From: CAYTGM01 sp964437365
Lineage (GTDB): Bacteria > Sumerlaeota > Sumerlaeia > SLMS01
Length of the DNA stretch: 64,000 nt
Direction: 5' to 3'
Assembly (NCBI GenBank): GCA_964437365.1
Contig: CAYTGM010000010.1
Span: forward strand, 115,788-179,787
Under the pieces are notes generated by a model that did not search any database, had not been told where the DNA came from, and worked only from the letters and a program-made list of their open reading frames with translations. Position numbers and translations under genes: made by a program. This document shows, in pieces, positions 1 through 8,326 of the stretch. Numbering within the stretch: the first letter of the stretch is position 1; the number at the start of each line of letters is the position of its first letter.

Positions 1-130
1 TCGCATGAAAACAGAAGGGGTTGGTGGCGCAATGCCGCTTGAACAGGAAGAGGGAGAGTCCTTCCGGCGCTGGAAGGGAAGACTGTCCCGTGTTGAATTG
101 CTGCTTGTGGAAGATCCGAACATCGAATAA
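1..130 (+). CDS. C-terminal fragment of an unidentified protein (5' end outside window)
   Basis: An open frame from the window edge ends with TAA at 128-130 and encodes about 42 residues ending in ELLLVEDPNIE. It is basic and acidic without hydrophobic segments. It lies just upstream of, and co-directional with, the coiled-coil membrane protein that starts at 196. The product cannot be identified from this tail. Confidence 0.5.
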   Translation, partial: RMKTEGVGGAMPLEQEEGESFRRWKGRLSRVELLLVEDPNIE

Positions 131-195
131 GCGTTCTTCTGGTTTTGGGGATTAGAGGTCTTGTCCTCAAGAGTTCCAAAACCAGTGGAAAGCGA

Positions 196-1014
196 ATGAA
201 TAAAGCGAAAACACAAAAAAAACGCGACGTATCGGCTCTTCGCAAACAGATCATCCTGGAAATCCTGCAGCACCCGCTGACATCGTTTCCTTTTGCGATG
301 GCCTGTATCAGCGCTGCCTGGGCTGGTCTCGTTAACCCAACTCCGCCAGCGATCATTGGAGCCATTGCTGGAACCGGCATTGCTCTGCTCGGCGGTATCT
401 GGACCCTGATGTTCCGAGGTCCGGTGATTCGCGACGCTATCCTTCACAAATGGGAAAAAGAGGCTCAGCGTGAGGAAGATCTGACGCATCAGGAGCTGCG
501 TGAGTCGCTAGTGAAAGCCGGCGGCTCTGATGATATCGTTCAGTTGTTCGATGAAATTGAAGGGCTCTATGATGATGCTCTTCATGCGTTAGATCATGAA
601 GAGATTTCTACCACGATGAAGGCACATTTTCTTCCCATCATTGAGGAAAATCACAACTCTGCAATCGCGATCTTCAATAAGCTCGCCTTCACTCAGCAGC
701 GGCTCACAAACCTCCTTGCTTCCATTGAAAATAACAATACCAAACACAGTCATCGCATACGTAAGATGCGCGAGAATCGATTGAAGATGGTTTCTCACCT
801 TCGCCGACTCTCAGACGTTCTCGAGAAAATCCCGACCGAGATTCCCAAGGTAGGAGACTCCGAAATCGACCTCGCGGAAGAAAAGCTCAGCACTTTGGAA
901 AATAGTCTTGAGATGGCCCGTCGTGCTCGAGAGCAGGTTGAAGAGGAGCTCAGATCACCTTCCGGTGCATATAAGCTTCACGGTCTCATGCGCGAAAAAC
1001 CAGACAATGAGTAA
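196..1014 (+). CDS. Membrane-anchored coiled-coil protein, unknown function
   Basis: The product is about 272 aa. A basic N-terminus is followed by a hydrophobic segment at about residues 25-70 (probably two membrane helices). The remainder is long, charged and helical with heptad-like Leu/Glu/Arg patterns, consistent with a cytoplasmic coiled coil. I chose the ATG at 196 (GGAAAG about 4 nt upstream) over a TTG at 145 because the longer start adds an unlikely Ser/Lys leader. No enzymatic motif was recognised. It may be an operon partner of the truncated gene upstream. The identity is unknown and the membrane/coiled-coil description is by inspection only. Confidence 0.7.
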   Translation: MNKAKTQKKRDVSALRKQIILEILQHPLTSFPFAMACISAAWAGLVNPTPPAIIGAIAGTGIALLGGIWTLMFRGPVIRDAILHKWEKEAQREEDLTHQELRESLVKAGGSDDIVQLFDEIEGLYDDALHALDHEEISTTMKAHFLPIIEENHNSAIAIFNKLAFTQQRLTNLLASIENNNTKHSHRIRKMRENRLKMVSHLRRLSDVLEKIPTEIPKVGDSEIDLAEEKLSTLENSLEMARRAREQVEEELRSPSGAYKLHGLMREKPDNE

Positions 1015-1116
1015 GCGAATAAGGCGTGAGACTTGCCTTGCCTTGTCCTGGGAAGCTCCCGTAACCATAAGGCCGAGGTGCACGCCTCCAGGCCAGACGA
1101 TTGGAATGAATCAGCT

Positions 1117-1980
1117 TTGAGCAACTCTCAATCTTCCCCAACCCGTTCTCCCAAAGTTCCTCCTGCTCCCGGCGGTGTTAAGCATAAGGTTCGCATTTCT
1201 CATCTTAAAGAGATGAAGAAAGCAGGCCGACCCATCACCATGGTGACAGCCTATGATGCAACGATTGCGGCGCTCGTTGACCAGGGATCGACTGATATCA
1301 TCCTCGTCGGAGACAGTCTGGGCCAGGTTGTTCATGGCCATGAGAATACCATTCCCGTAACTATGGACATGATGGTCTTGCATACACAGGCCGTGAAGCG
1401 TGGTTCAAAGAGGTCACTTGTCGTTGGCGACATGCCATTCATGAGCTGTCAGGTTTCTAAAGAAGAGACTCTTGCCAATGCAGGCCGCCTGATGAAAGAG
1501 GGTGGCGCAGAAGCCGTGAAACTGGAAACTCCCAACGAGCGCATCATAGAAATCGCACAGTATATACACGAAGCTGGCATTCCTGTCATGGGTCACATTG
1601 GACTGACGCCTCAATCTGTTCACGCACTTGGGGGATATAAGGTTCAAGGGAGAGGCAAAGATAAGGCTGATCGACTCGTTCATCTTGCCAGAGAGATCGA
1701 AAAAGCAGGAGCCTTTGCTCTTGTTCTTGAGCTGATGCCTCGAGATCTCGCGAAGCGTATATCAGATGAGATTTCCATCCCAACCATTGGCATTGGAGCC
1801 GGCGTTGATTGCGATGGCCAGGTGCTTGTCATCAATGATCTGCTCGGCCTGACAGAAAAGCCTCCTCGCTTCGCCAAAAAGTATGTTGCGATGCGGGAAG
1901 GTGTCCTCCGAGGGGTCAGAAAATACAACCGCGACGTGCGTGAGAAACTCTTCCCAGCCGAAGAACATGAGTTTGAATAA
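1117..1980 (+). CDS. panB: 3-methyl-2-oxobutanoate hydroxymethyltransferase
   Basis: PanB transfers a hydroxymethyl group from 5,10-methylene-THF to alpha-ketoisovalerate to make ketopantoate, the first step of pantothenate (CoA) synthesis in the cytosol. The sequence shows family hallmarks: TMVTAYDATIAALVDQ, then ILVGDSLGQVVHGHENT (metal and substrate loop), VKLETPNE, and GHIGLTPQSVHALGGYKVQG, ending with IGIGAGVDCDGQVLVINDLLG. Length suits the family once the N-terminus is trimmed. The start is uncertain: TTG at 1117 gives a Ser/Pro-rich leader of about 25 residues, while an upstream in-frame start at 1033 overlaps the previous gene's downstream region and seems too long. No panC or panD is nearby. 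A 75-aa ORF follows after 6 nt. Confidence 0.95.
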   Translation: MSNSQSSPTRSPKVPPAPGGVKHKVRISHLKEMKKAGRPITMVTAYDATIAALVDQGSTDIILVGDSLGQVVHGHENTIPVTMDMMVLHTQAVKRGSKRSLVVGDMPFMSCQVSKEETLANAGRLMKEGGAEAVKLETPNERIIEIAQYIHEAGIPVMGHIGLTPQSVHALGGYKVQGRGKDKADRLVHLAREIEKAGAFALVLELMPRDLAKRISDEISIPTIGIGAGVDCDGQVLVINDLLGLTEKPPRFAKKYVAMREGVLRGVRKYNRDVREKLFPAEEHEFE

Positions 1981-1986
1981 CGCTCC

Positions 1987-2214
1987 ATGCATGATCATGA
2001 CTTTGAAATCATTGAACAGGAAGAGCTGGAAACGGGAAAGCTTCGATTGTTCATTCATGTGAAAGCGGCAGATCTGAAACGGCACTATCTATACGATCCT
2101 GACACCGGTCAGATGAAGCTGGACGATGAACCCCTCCTGGTGGGTGGTCACGACATGACCTCGATCATAGGCAAGAAAATCCGTGAGTGGGTCGCTTCTC
2201 TGGAGGAGCTCTGA
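1987..2214 (+). CDS. Small conserved-looking hypothetical protein (75 aa)
   Basis: An ATG at 1987 starts 6 nt after the panB stop, which suggests translational coupling. The 75-aa product is soluble and acidic, with alternating beta/helix-like sequence (LRLFIHVKAADLKRHYLYDPDTGQM) and a predicted C-terminal helix. No family was recognised. Tight spacing to panB supports a real gene. Confidence 0.6.
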   Translation: MHDHDFEIIEQEELETGKLRLFIHVKAADLKRHYLYDPDTGQMKLDDEPLLVGGHDMTSIIGKKIREWVASLEEL

Positions 2215-2313
2215 AATCCTTTTTTCCTGGCGAGAGGTCACTTATCCTTGCCTCCACCTCCGCGCCTTTCTCTAAAGTCGGCCCCCATTTGATTTTATTT
2301 CGGAGTTTTTTCA

Positions 2314-3372
2314 ATGAGCACATACAGTATCGCCGTTCTTCCCGGAGACGGTACCGGGCCAGAAGTGATGAAGGAGGGCGTCAAAGTCCTCAAAGCAGCT
2401 TCCAAGAAGTTTGGTTTCAACCTAAAGCTGAAAACCTATGACCTTGGCGGAAAACGCTACAAGAGAACCGGCGAAACACTTTCAGAAAAAACACTCGCGA
2501 AACTGAGGGAGCATCACGCGATCTTTCTTTCAGCTCTCGGCGACCCTGCGTTTCCTCCAGGAGTCCTGGAGCGTGAAATTCTGCTTAAGATGCGTTTTGA
2601 TCTCGATCAGTACATTAATCTCCGCCCTGTGAAGCTTGCAAAGGGCGTTGAAAGCGTTCTTGCCAAGAAAGGCTCCGACGAGATCGACTTTGTCGTCGTT
2701 CGTGAAAATACAGAAGGTCTTTACGCAGGTACTGGCGGTCATTTGAAAAAAGGCACAGCCGATGAAGTTGCTATTCAGTCTTCTGTCAGCACACGCAAGG
2801 GCGTCGAGCGCTGCATCAGGTACGCGTTCCGGCTTGCAAATAAAAGAAAGCGCAAAACTCTCCACCTTGTTGGCAAAAGCAACGTCCTGACCTATCAGTT
2901 CGATCTCTGGGTTCGCGTATTCGACGAGGTTGCCAAAGAGTTTCCTAAAGTCAAAACGGCCTATCATCACGTGGACGCCTGCTGTATGTACATGATTGAT
3001 CAGCCTGAGATATATGATGTCATTGTTACGGACAACATGTTCGGCGACATCATCACCGACGTTGGCGGCATTATTCAGGGTGGCCTTGGCGTTGCCGCCT
3101 CAGGTAACATCAACCCGGACGAAGGTGGTGTTTCCATGTTCGAGCCCGTTGGTGGAACAGCTCCTGCCTTTACCGGAAAGAACGTCATCAACCCTCTCGC
3201 GTGTATACGTGCCGGAGCAATGATGCTTGATCATCTGGGCGAGAAGAAAGCTGCCCGCGCTATTGAAAAAGCAGTCGAGAAAGTTGCAGGAGACCTTCCA
3301 GGCCTCGGCGTAAACCAGATGGGTATCGGAACTGACGAAGTTGGTGACCGGGTCAAAGATCTGATCGGATAA
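2314..3372 (+). CDS. Isocitrate/isopropylmalate dehydrogenase family enzyme
   Basis: This 352-aa beta-decarboxylating dehydrogenase oxidises a 2-hydroxy acid with NAD(P)+ and a divalent metal. Visible motifs: the N-terminal LPGDGTGPEV, the substrate region MRFDLDQYINLRPVKL, VVVRENTEGLYAG, the metal-binding Asp block YDVIVTDNMFGDIITD, and the nucleotide-binding loop EPVGGTAPAFTGKNVINPLA. ENTEGLY resembles isocitrate/tartrate/homoisocitrate dehydrogenases. In contrast, LeuB usually has RE(L/N)TGGIYFG, and the LRPVK block fits either. The substrate is therefore unresolved (3-isopropylmalate, isocitrate or tartrate type). There is no leuCD or citrate-cycle neighbour. A stem-loop at 3399-3424 follows the stop. 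Confidence 0.9.
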   Translation: MSTYSIAVLPGDGTGPEVMKEGVKVLKAASKKFGFNLKLKTYDLGGKRYKRTGETLSEKTLAKLREHHAIFLSALGDPAFPPGVLEREILLKMRFDLDQYINLRPVKLAKGVESVLAKKGSDEIDFVVVRENTEGLYAGTGGHLKKGTADEVAIQSSVSTRKGVERCIRYAFRLANKRKRKTLHLVGKSNVLTYQFDLWVRVFDEVAKEFPKVKTAYHHVDACCMYMIDQPEIYDVIVTDNMFGDIITDVGGIIQGGLGVAASGNINPDEGGVSMFEPVGGTAPAFTGKNVINPLACIRAGAMMLDHLGEKKAARAIEKAVEKVAGDLPGLGVNQMGIGTDEVGDRVKDLIG

Positions 3373-3398
3373 CTTCCCGACTACATAGTTGTGAATCA

Positions 3399-3431
3399 AG
3401 AGCGGCCTCAAGTGAGGTCGCTCTTCTTATT
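3399..3431 (+). terminator. Rho-independent terminator after the dehydrogenase
   Basis: Near-perfect 12-nt arms 3399-3410 and 3413-3424 (one G-T wobble; effective loop about 4-6 nt) are followed by TCTTATTT. It lies 27 nt past the stop. Confidence 0.75.
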
Positions 3432-3500
3432 TGACACTGATCAGATAGACAAAGCAAGAGTACTGAAACGATCCAATCATGTGAACCCCGAAGAACCAGC

Positions 3501-4583
3501 ATGCCGAATGAATCGAAAACGCCCTTTAACGACCTACCTCTCCTTCCACCGAAGGAGGACCTTGAATCCCGTGCTGTGCTGAAGCGCTGCATCAGTGCGA
3601 ACAAGGCTCTTGCAGAGCTCAAGGGAGCCGGTAATCTGATTCCCAATCAGTCTATGCTTATTAACGCGATTCCCCTTCAGGAAGCGAAGCTTTCTTCGGA
3701 AATCGAAAATATCGTCACAACTCAGGATGAGCTCTTTCTGGCAGCCATGGAATCAAAAGAATCTGCGGATCCGCGCACGAAAGAAGTCCTTCGTTACCGC
3801 ACTGCCCTGAAAGTTGGTTCGGAAACGATCCAGGAAGAACCCTTCAGCGCTGCGCTCTTCGCAGAGATCTGTTCCACCCTTCGCGGAGAAATTACAACCG
3901 TGCGGGATAAAGAATCTGTGATGATTGGCAACCGAACGACCGGTGAAGTCATCTATACACCTCCGCGCGGACACGAAATTCTGATGAAGAAGCTTGCTAA
4001 TCTTGCTGAGTTCATGAATCAGGACTCTGAATTGGACCCGTTGACCCGCATGGCTGTCGCTCATTACCAGTTTGAGGCAATACACCCTTTCACTGATGGA
4101 AACGGAAGAACAGGGAGAATCCTCAATATTCTTTTCCTGCTTCATGAAGAGTTGCTGAACATTCCTGTTCTGTATCTCAGTCGATTCATCATCGAAAACA
4201 AGAGCGAGTATTACAAACGACTTCGAGGCGTCACTGAAAGAGGCGAGTGGGAAAGCTGGGTCTTGTATATGCTCGAAGGTGTAGAGACCACAGCAAACTG
4301 GACAACAGGTCGCATCCAGGCGATCCGTGATCTCTTCGAAGAAACTCTCGAGAAGTGTCGTCAGGAACTACCGACAAAGGTTTACTCGAAGGAGCTTGTA
4401 GAGATGATCTTTGTTCAGCCTTACTGCAAGATCAAGTTTCTGGTCGATGCGGACATAGCGAAGCGCCAGACTGCTTCCGTCTACTTACAGGAGTTGGAGA
4501 AGATCGGAGTTCTTGAAGGTGAAAAGTCCGGTCGAGAAGTGATCTACAAAAACCCACGATTAATCAGTGTACTGACTGCATGA
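3501..4583 (+). CDS. Fic family protein (AMPylase), class II architecture
   Basis: The 360-aa Fic/DOC protein carries the canonical catalytic motif HPFTDGNGRTGR at residues 195-206. An N-terminal inhibitory-helix motif SSEIEN (residues 65-70) matches (S/T)xxxE(G/N), which marks class II Fic proteins regulated in cis. The N-terminal FicN-like region and a C-terminal winged-helix-like part (about 290-355, ending in GREVIYKNP) fit the common DNA-binding Fic architecture. Such enzymes usually transfer AMP to Ser/Thr/Tyr hydroxyls of target proteins; the target is unknown here. It is a single gene with a TTGACA box at 3431-3436 upstream. No separate antitoxin is adjacent, consistent with built-in inhibition. 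Confidence 0.9.
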   Translation: MPNESKTPFNDLPLLPPKEDLESRAVLKRCISANKALAELKGAGNLIPNQSMLINAIPLQEAKLSSEIENIVTTQDELFLAAMESKESADPRTKEVLRYRTALKVGSETIQEEPFSAALFAEICSTLRGEITTVRDKESVMIGNRTTGEVIYTPPRGHEILMKKLANLAEFMNQDSELDPLTRMAVAHYQFEAIHPFTDGNGRTGRILNILFLLHEELLNIPVLYLSRFIIENKSEYYKRLRGVTERGEWESWVLYMLEGVETTANWTTGRIQAIRDLFEETLEKCRQELPTKVYSKELVEMIFVQPYCKIKFLVDADIAKRQTASVYLQELEKIGVLEGEKSGREVIYKNPRLISVLTA

Positions 4584-4959
4584 GTTGAGTGTCGAACCAC
4601 TACCAAAGTATAAATTGAATGATATGATCTGACCGCAGGGTGATAAGAGTACCGACGATAACTTAGAGTGATCTTCAAAAGTCCTGCCCCATCATATACT
4701 GGCTGCTGGCAGTAGCTCTGAGCACCTGAAAACCTCGAAATAGCACTACTATTACTTCAGTTCCAAACGCACAGATCCATGCCTCTCACTCACAATCAAT
4801 CTAACCATTACTTCTGAAGATCACTTTAATTCCGCGGCAGCGGTTAGAGGGCATAGCCCCTGGTTGCCGAGCCCAAGCGAAGGCTAGGAGGGGTATTAAT
4901 GATAGTCTATACAACCCCGGAAGGGGTTGGGCAGCAAAGCTCATGAGACATGGACTCTT
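4584..4959. other. Intergenic region with MITE and palindromic repeat fragment
   Basis: This stretch holds no plausible gene. It contains a MITE copy (4664-4828) and then, at about 4840-4935, several short palindromes, including AACCCCGGAAGGGGTT near 4911-4926. That palindrome resembles the AACCCTGAAAGGGTT hairpin in the composite elements at 25717 and 55161. Confidence 0.7.
4664..4828 (+). mobile_element. MITE copy 1 (TA-flanked, terminal inverted repeats)
   Basis: The left end reads TA-GAGTGATCTTCAAAAG and the right end is its imperfect inverse (CTTCTGAAGATCACTT-TA). The element is about 161 bp between TA dinucleotides. The whole length aligns, in inverted orientation, to 29901-30064, including an internal block CCTCGAAATAGC. 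It has no coding capacity. TA duplication and short TIRs are typical of non-autonomous Tc1/mariner/IS630-type elements. No matching transposase lies in the window. Confidence 0.75.
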
Positions 4960-5940
4960 TCACTCGTAGATCGTCTTCCATTCCTTCGCCATATCGACAA
5001 TGACCCAACCGCGCTCTGGTCCTTCATCCAGGCCTCGACTGAGTGATCCTATGTGCGATTCGCGATCGTAGGCCCATTCGCGCTCGGCATCCGTATGATG
5101 AATCAGGACACCCATTCTGGGTCCTTGCCCGGAGGTGGTCCATTCGAGCATTTGAAAATCTCCATCGGAATTGCCAAAAGCAATGATGGGACGACGACCG
5201 ATATGCATTTCAATTCCAACAGGCTTTCCTTCTTTATCATCAATGAAATTGAGTTCTGGGAGTCGTCTTAGCTGAGGTTCTGCCCCTTCTTCTGAAACAT
5301 ACTGGAGTTTGAAGGAGCTACCAACAACCTGCTCGGGTGGGATACCGTAGGCCTCTTCCGAGAACTGCCTCAGAAACTCGATGCCACCTCCTGAAACGAT
5401 GAACGTCTTGTAGCCATTGTCTCGAAGATAAACGAGAACCTCCTTCATGGGTTGAAACGTCATCTCTTTGTATAGACGCCCTGTCTTCGGATGCTTCGCG
5501 CTATCAAGCCATTCCTTTGCGGCTCTATTGAACTCATCGACAGTCATTCCTCCATGGGTGACAGCAAGAATCTCCATGAGACCTTTTTTGCCACTTGCTG
5601 CGACAGATTCCATATCACCTGCGAGGATACTCTTGAAGGGTTCCTTCTCCTTCCATTCCGGATGGTCAGGGGCCATGGCTTTGACCTGGTCGATCGCGAA
5701 GAGGAGCTGAAAGTACACGGGCTGCTCCGACCAGAGAGTTCCATCGTTATCAAAAACAGCGATACGTTCTGCCGGTTCGACGAAGTCCTTGCTTCCTTCT
5801 GTGGTTGTTTTTTGTACGAATTCAAGAATCGCCTTTTTTGATGGCCCGTCGTTCCATGATTCTAAAGGAGCCGCGACCGTGGCGCTGACGAGCAACAGGA
5901 GTATGGTGGAGAGGAAACCCAATCTGGTGGCTTTATTCAT
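4960..5940 (-). CDS. Exported HAD-superfamily phosphatase
   Basis: The 326-aa protein has an N-terminal signal peptide (MNKATRLGFLSTILLLLVSA, cleavage near VAA/APL) and HAD motif I DNDGTLW at about residues 65-71. Motif II FIVSGGG follows at about 180, and a late FGNSDGD motif (motif IV) at about 256. The cap insertion lies between motifs I and II. The fold suggests a periplasmic phosphomonoesterase, in the group often annotated as haloacid-dehalogenase-like or phosphoserine-phosphatase-like. The substrate is unknown. The gene is isolated and converges with Fic across the MITE-bearing spacer. Confidence 0.85.
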   Translation of the reverse strand: MNKATRLGFLSTILLLLVSATVAAPLESWNDGPSKKAILEFVQKTTTEGSKDFVEPAERIAVFDNDGTLWSEQPVYFQLLFAIDQVKAMAPDHPEWKEKEPFKSILAGDMESVAASGKKGLMEILAVTHGGMTVDEFNRAAKEWLDSAKHPKTGRLYKEMTFQPMKEVLVYLRDNGYKTFIVSGGGIEFLRQFSEEAYGIPPEQVVGSSFKLQYVSEEGAEPQLRRLPELNFIDDKEGKPVGIEMHIGRRPIIAFGNSDGDFQMLEWTTSGQGPRMGVLIHHTDAEREWAYDRESHIGSLSRGLDEGPERGWVIVDMAKEWKTIYE

Positions 5941-6261
5941 CTCACTTATTCCCCAATCTTTGTGGTTGTTTAGAGATCACGCCGTTCAAGCATGATCTCA
6001 AAACACTCTTGCACCTTGCAATCCCGGGGCAATTTGAATTGTCTTGTGAAACCTTCCTCCGAGCGGAGAAGGATTTGAACTCTGAAGGTGTAGAAAACAC
6101 TCATTGAGGACTGAAGGACTCATATGGACTGCGGTGGTCTTAACACCGCCTTCTGATTCGAGGCCTTGACTCGAAGCAAATACAAGCAAACTCACGTTCC
6201 TTGCTTATATATTAAGGTAGTGAGTTCGAAGAACACAAATATTGGAGATATAACTCAAAAT
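5941..6261. repeat. Right flank of the RAYT element (diverged repeat)
   Basis: The spacer between the HAD gene and the RAYT gene has no plausible ORF. The segment at about 6120-6195 (GGACTG, a short hairpin with GGTGGTCTTAACACCGCC, GACTCGAAGC, then ATACAAGCAAACTCAC) matches block by block the segment at about 7045-7110 on the other side of the transposase (GGACTGGGGT, ACGCC, GACTCGAAGCGTTATCAAGCAGAACTGAC). This suggests degenerate element-associated repeats. Confidence 0.5.
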
Positions 6262-6870
6262 TCAAAAACCATCTTCAATTTTCACTCTTTCACTCTGGTA
6301 GCTCAGCACCTTGTTGACAAAGCCTCGGCTAGCCGAATTCAGAAACCACTTAGCAGAACACCAATGATAGTCCTCAGGAAGATTAACTATACCATGATGG
6401 ACTGCATTGCGATGTACATATGCCAATCTCGCGTAGTAACTTTCTTCAAATGTCAGGCAAGTATCGAAATACTGGAACCATATTCTTCTACCTGCAGCAT
6501 CTTCGGATTTATTCAACTCTCTTGCAGTTCTCGAATGTATAGAGTTGATAATTTTAGAGAGTTTATTCGCTCTTTCCCTTTCTATCGGGCTTCTTGTGAT
6601 GAGATGATAGTGGTTTGGAAAAATAGCCCAGGCTTCTATTGTCCACCCCTCTCTTACGAACGAATTCAGTATATCTTCTTGAAGAGAGTAGAGGCTTTCC
6701 GGTTCATGAAAGAACATCTTCTTATGCAAAGTTGAGGCTGTAATGATATAAGAGCACCCTGGTATGAAGAGATGGGGTGGAGAATGATGCCAGGGGATGA
6801 AGTATTCTGCAGGGTTTCCTGTTTCCTGACTTACCATAACCTTTCTCCAAATTGAGGAGGTTCGAGGCAT
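6262..6870 (-). CDS. REP-associated tyrosine transposase (RAYT, Y1_Tnp family)
   Basis: The 202-aa protein has the HUH-endonuclease signature: the histidine pair in FPNHYHLI (about residues 83-90) and the downstream helix ESYYARLAYVHRNAVHHG, with tyrosines in the position of the nucleophile plus the YVHRN motif of this family. The N-terminal YIITAST matches the first beta strand of Y1 transposases. RAYTs nick single-stranded DNA at palindromic REP repeats and are thought to mobilise them. The gene is intact, flanked by diverged repeats, and has a lower-GC look than its neighbours. It is a plausible source of the palindromic families elsewhere in the window, but cognate recognition is not shown. 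Confidence 0.85.
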   Translation of the reverse strand: MPRTSSIWRKVMVSQETGNPAEYFIPWHHSPPHLFIPGCSYIITASTLHKKMFFHEPESLYSLQEDILNSFVREGWTIEAWAIFPNHYHLITRSPIERERANKLSKIINSIHSRTARELNKSEDAAGRRIWFQYFDTCLTFEESYYARLAYVHRNAVHHGIVNLPEDYHWCSAKWFLNSASRGFVNKVLSYQSERVKIEDGF

Positions 6871-7237
6871 GGAACTTTATTCATGGTGTTTCATCATCTA
6901 GACTTTCACCTACATATCTAATGACTCGGCATATGGCTTCAATTCTATAATGCAGTGAGCCGTCAAGGCCGGCTCGTGATAAGGCTGCGTCAAGGCCGCA
7001 GCAGTCCAAGAACCAGAAAGCACCCTAAAAGGAATGATTCGCCCACATGGACTGGGGTAATATCAACTCCACGCCTATGCTTCCAGACTTCGACTCGAAG
7101 CGTTATCAAGCAGAACTGACATCCATTCGAAATGAATATGCGATCGACTGATTGTCTTAGAGTAAAGCGCATGCCCCTGCGTTTACTCAACATTACGGGC
7201 AAGTATGCACTCCAAGGTTCAAGTGCTCTCAACAACC
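6871..7237. repeat. Left flank of the RAYT element with palindromes
   Basis: This holds imperfect palindromes, including CGTCAAGGCCGG and TGCGTCAAGGCCGCAGCA around 6960-7005, and the block at about 7045-7110 that resembles 6120-6195. No convincing gene is present, and no clear terminator for recA was found. Confidence 0.5.
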
Positions 7238-8326
7238 TTACTTTGCGGCGGCTTTCTTTTCTTCTGGCTCGGCGCTGCCTTCTGCTTCGATCACCTCAGC
7301 AGGGAATGCACCGCACTCAACTTTGATTTCATGCTCGATCTGATCGAGGATATCTTTGTTCTCTTTAAGGAATTCCTTCACGCGTTCGCGCCCCTGTCCA
7401 AGCCGCTCACCTTTGTAGGAAAACCAGGAACCGCTCTTATCCACCACATTCATCTGAACACCCAGATCGATGGCGTCGCCCTCACGGCTGATGCCTTCTC
7501 CGAACATAATGTCGAACTCTGCTTCGCGGAAAGGAGAAGCGCACTTATTCTTTACGATTCTTGCTCGCACGCGGTTACCAACTGCTTCCGCTGATCCGTC
7601 TTTGATGCCGCCAATACGACGCACATCTACACGAACAGAACAGTAGAACTTCAGCGCACGACCACCGGTGGTCGTTTCCGGACTTCCAAACATCACACCG
7701 ATCTTCTCACGAATCTGGTTAATGAAAATCACCGTGCAGTTCGACTGATTAATAGCGCCGGTAAGCTTTCTCAGCGCCTGACTCATCAGACGCGCCTGAA
7801 GACCAACATGACTGTCGCCGATTTCCCCTTCAATTTCTGCCCGGGGAACAAGCGCCGCAACTGAGTCGACAACGATAATATCGACACTGTTCGAACGAAC
7901 CAGCGTTTCGCAGATATCAAGAGCCTGTTCACCAAAGTCGGGCTGACTGATCAGCATCTCATCAAGCTTTACACCAAGAGCACGGGCATACTTTGGGTCG
8001 AGCGCATGTTCTGCATCGATGAAGGCAGCGGCGCCACCTGCTGCCTGCGCATTCGCGACAGCTTGAAGAGCGAGCGTGGTCTTACCACTCGATTCCGGAC
8101 CGAAGATCTCAATAATTCTTCCCTTGGGATAACCCCAGACTCCAAGTGCACGGTCGATCGAGATGGAACCGCTTGAGATCACATTCATTTCACGCACGGG
8201 CATGTCACCATAGCGCATGATAATACCATCACCATAGTTCTTACGAATTTGTGTGAGCGCCGTATCGAGGGCTCGAGTACGATCCGTGTCTGTGCTATTT
8301 GTACGGGAAGCGTTGCGTGGTGCCAT
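7238..8326 (-). CDS. recA: DNA recombination/repair protein RecA
   Basis: The 362-aa RecA recombinase forms ATP-dependent filaments on ssDNA for homologous recombination and SOS coprotease activity. Walker A GPESSGKT is at residues 76-83. The MAW-region catalytic Glu is in DAEHALDP, and Walker B is IIVVDSVAALVP. Loop L1 contains EIEGEIGDSHVGLQARLMSQALRKL, and loop L2 follows NQIREKIGVMFGSPETTTGG. The C-terminal tail is acidic and ends in EEKKAAAK. GGAG lies about 10 nt before the ATG. No obvious LexA box was seen upstream, and recX/cinA are not adjacent. Confidence 0.98.
   Translation of the reverse strand: MAPRNASRTNSTDTDRTRALDTALTQIRKNYGDGIIMRYGDMPVREMNVISSGSISIDRALGVWGYPKGRIIEIFGPESSGKTTLALQAVANAQAAGGAAAFIDAEHALDPKYARALGVKLDEMLISQPDFGEQALDICETLVRSNSVDIIVVDSVAALVPRAEIEGEIGDSHVGLQARLMSQALRKLTGAINQSNCTVIFINQIREKIGVMFGSPETTTGGRALKFYCSVRVDVRRIGGIKDGSAEAVGNRVRARIVKNKCASPFREAEFDIMFGEGISREGDAIDLGVQMNVVDKSGSWFSYKGERLGQGRERVKEFLKENKDILDQIEHEIKVECGAFPAEVIEAEGSAEPEEKKAAAK

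Noticed and set aside
145..195. TTG start at 145 for the first full gene
   Set aside because: It adds a Ser/Lys leader without a clear ribosome site; ATG 196 with GGAAAG is preferred.
6166..6735. Plus-strand 189-codon frame opposite the RAYT gene
   Set aside because: It is a shadow; the minus strand shows the clear HUH transposase motifs.
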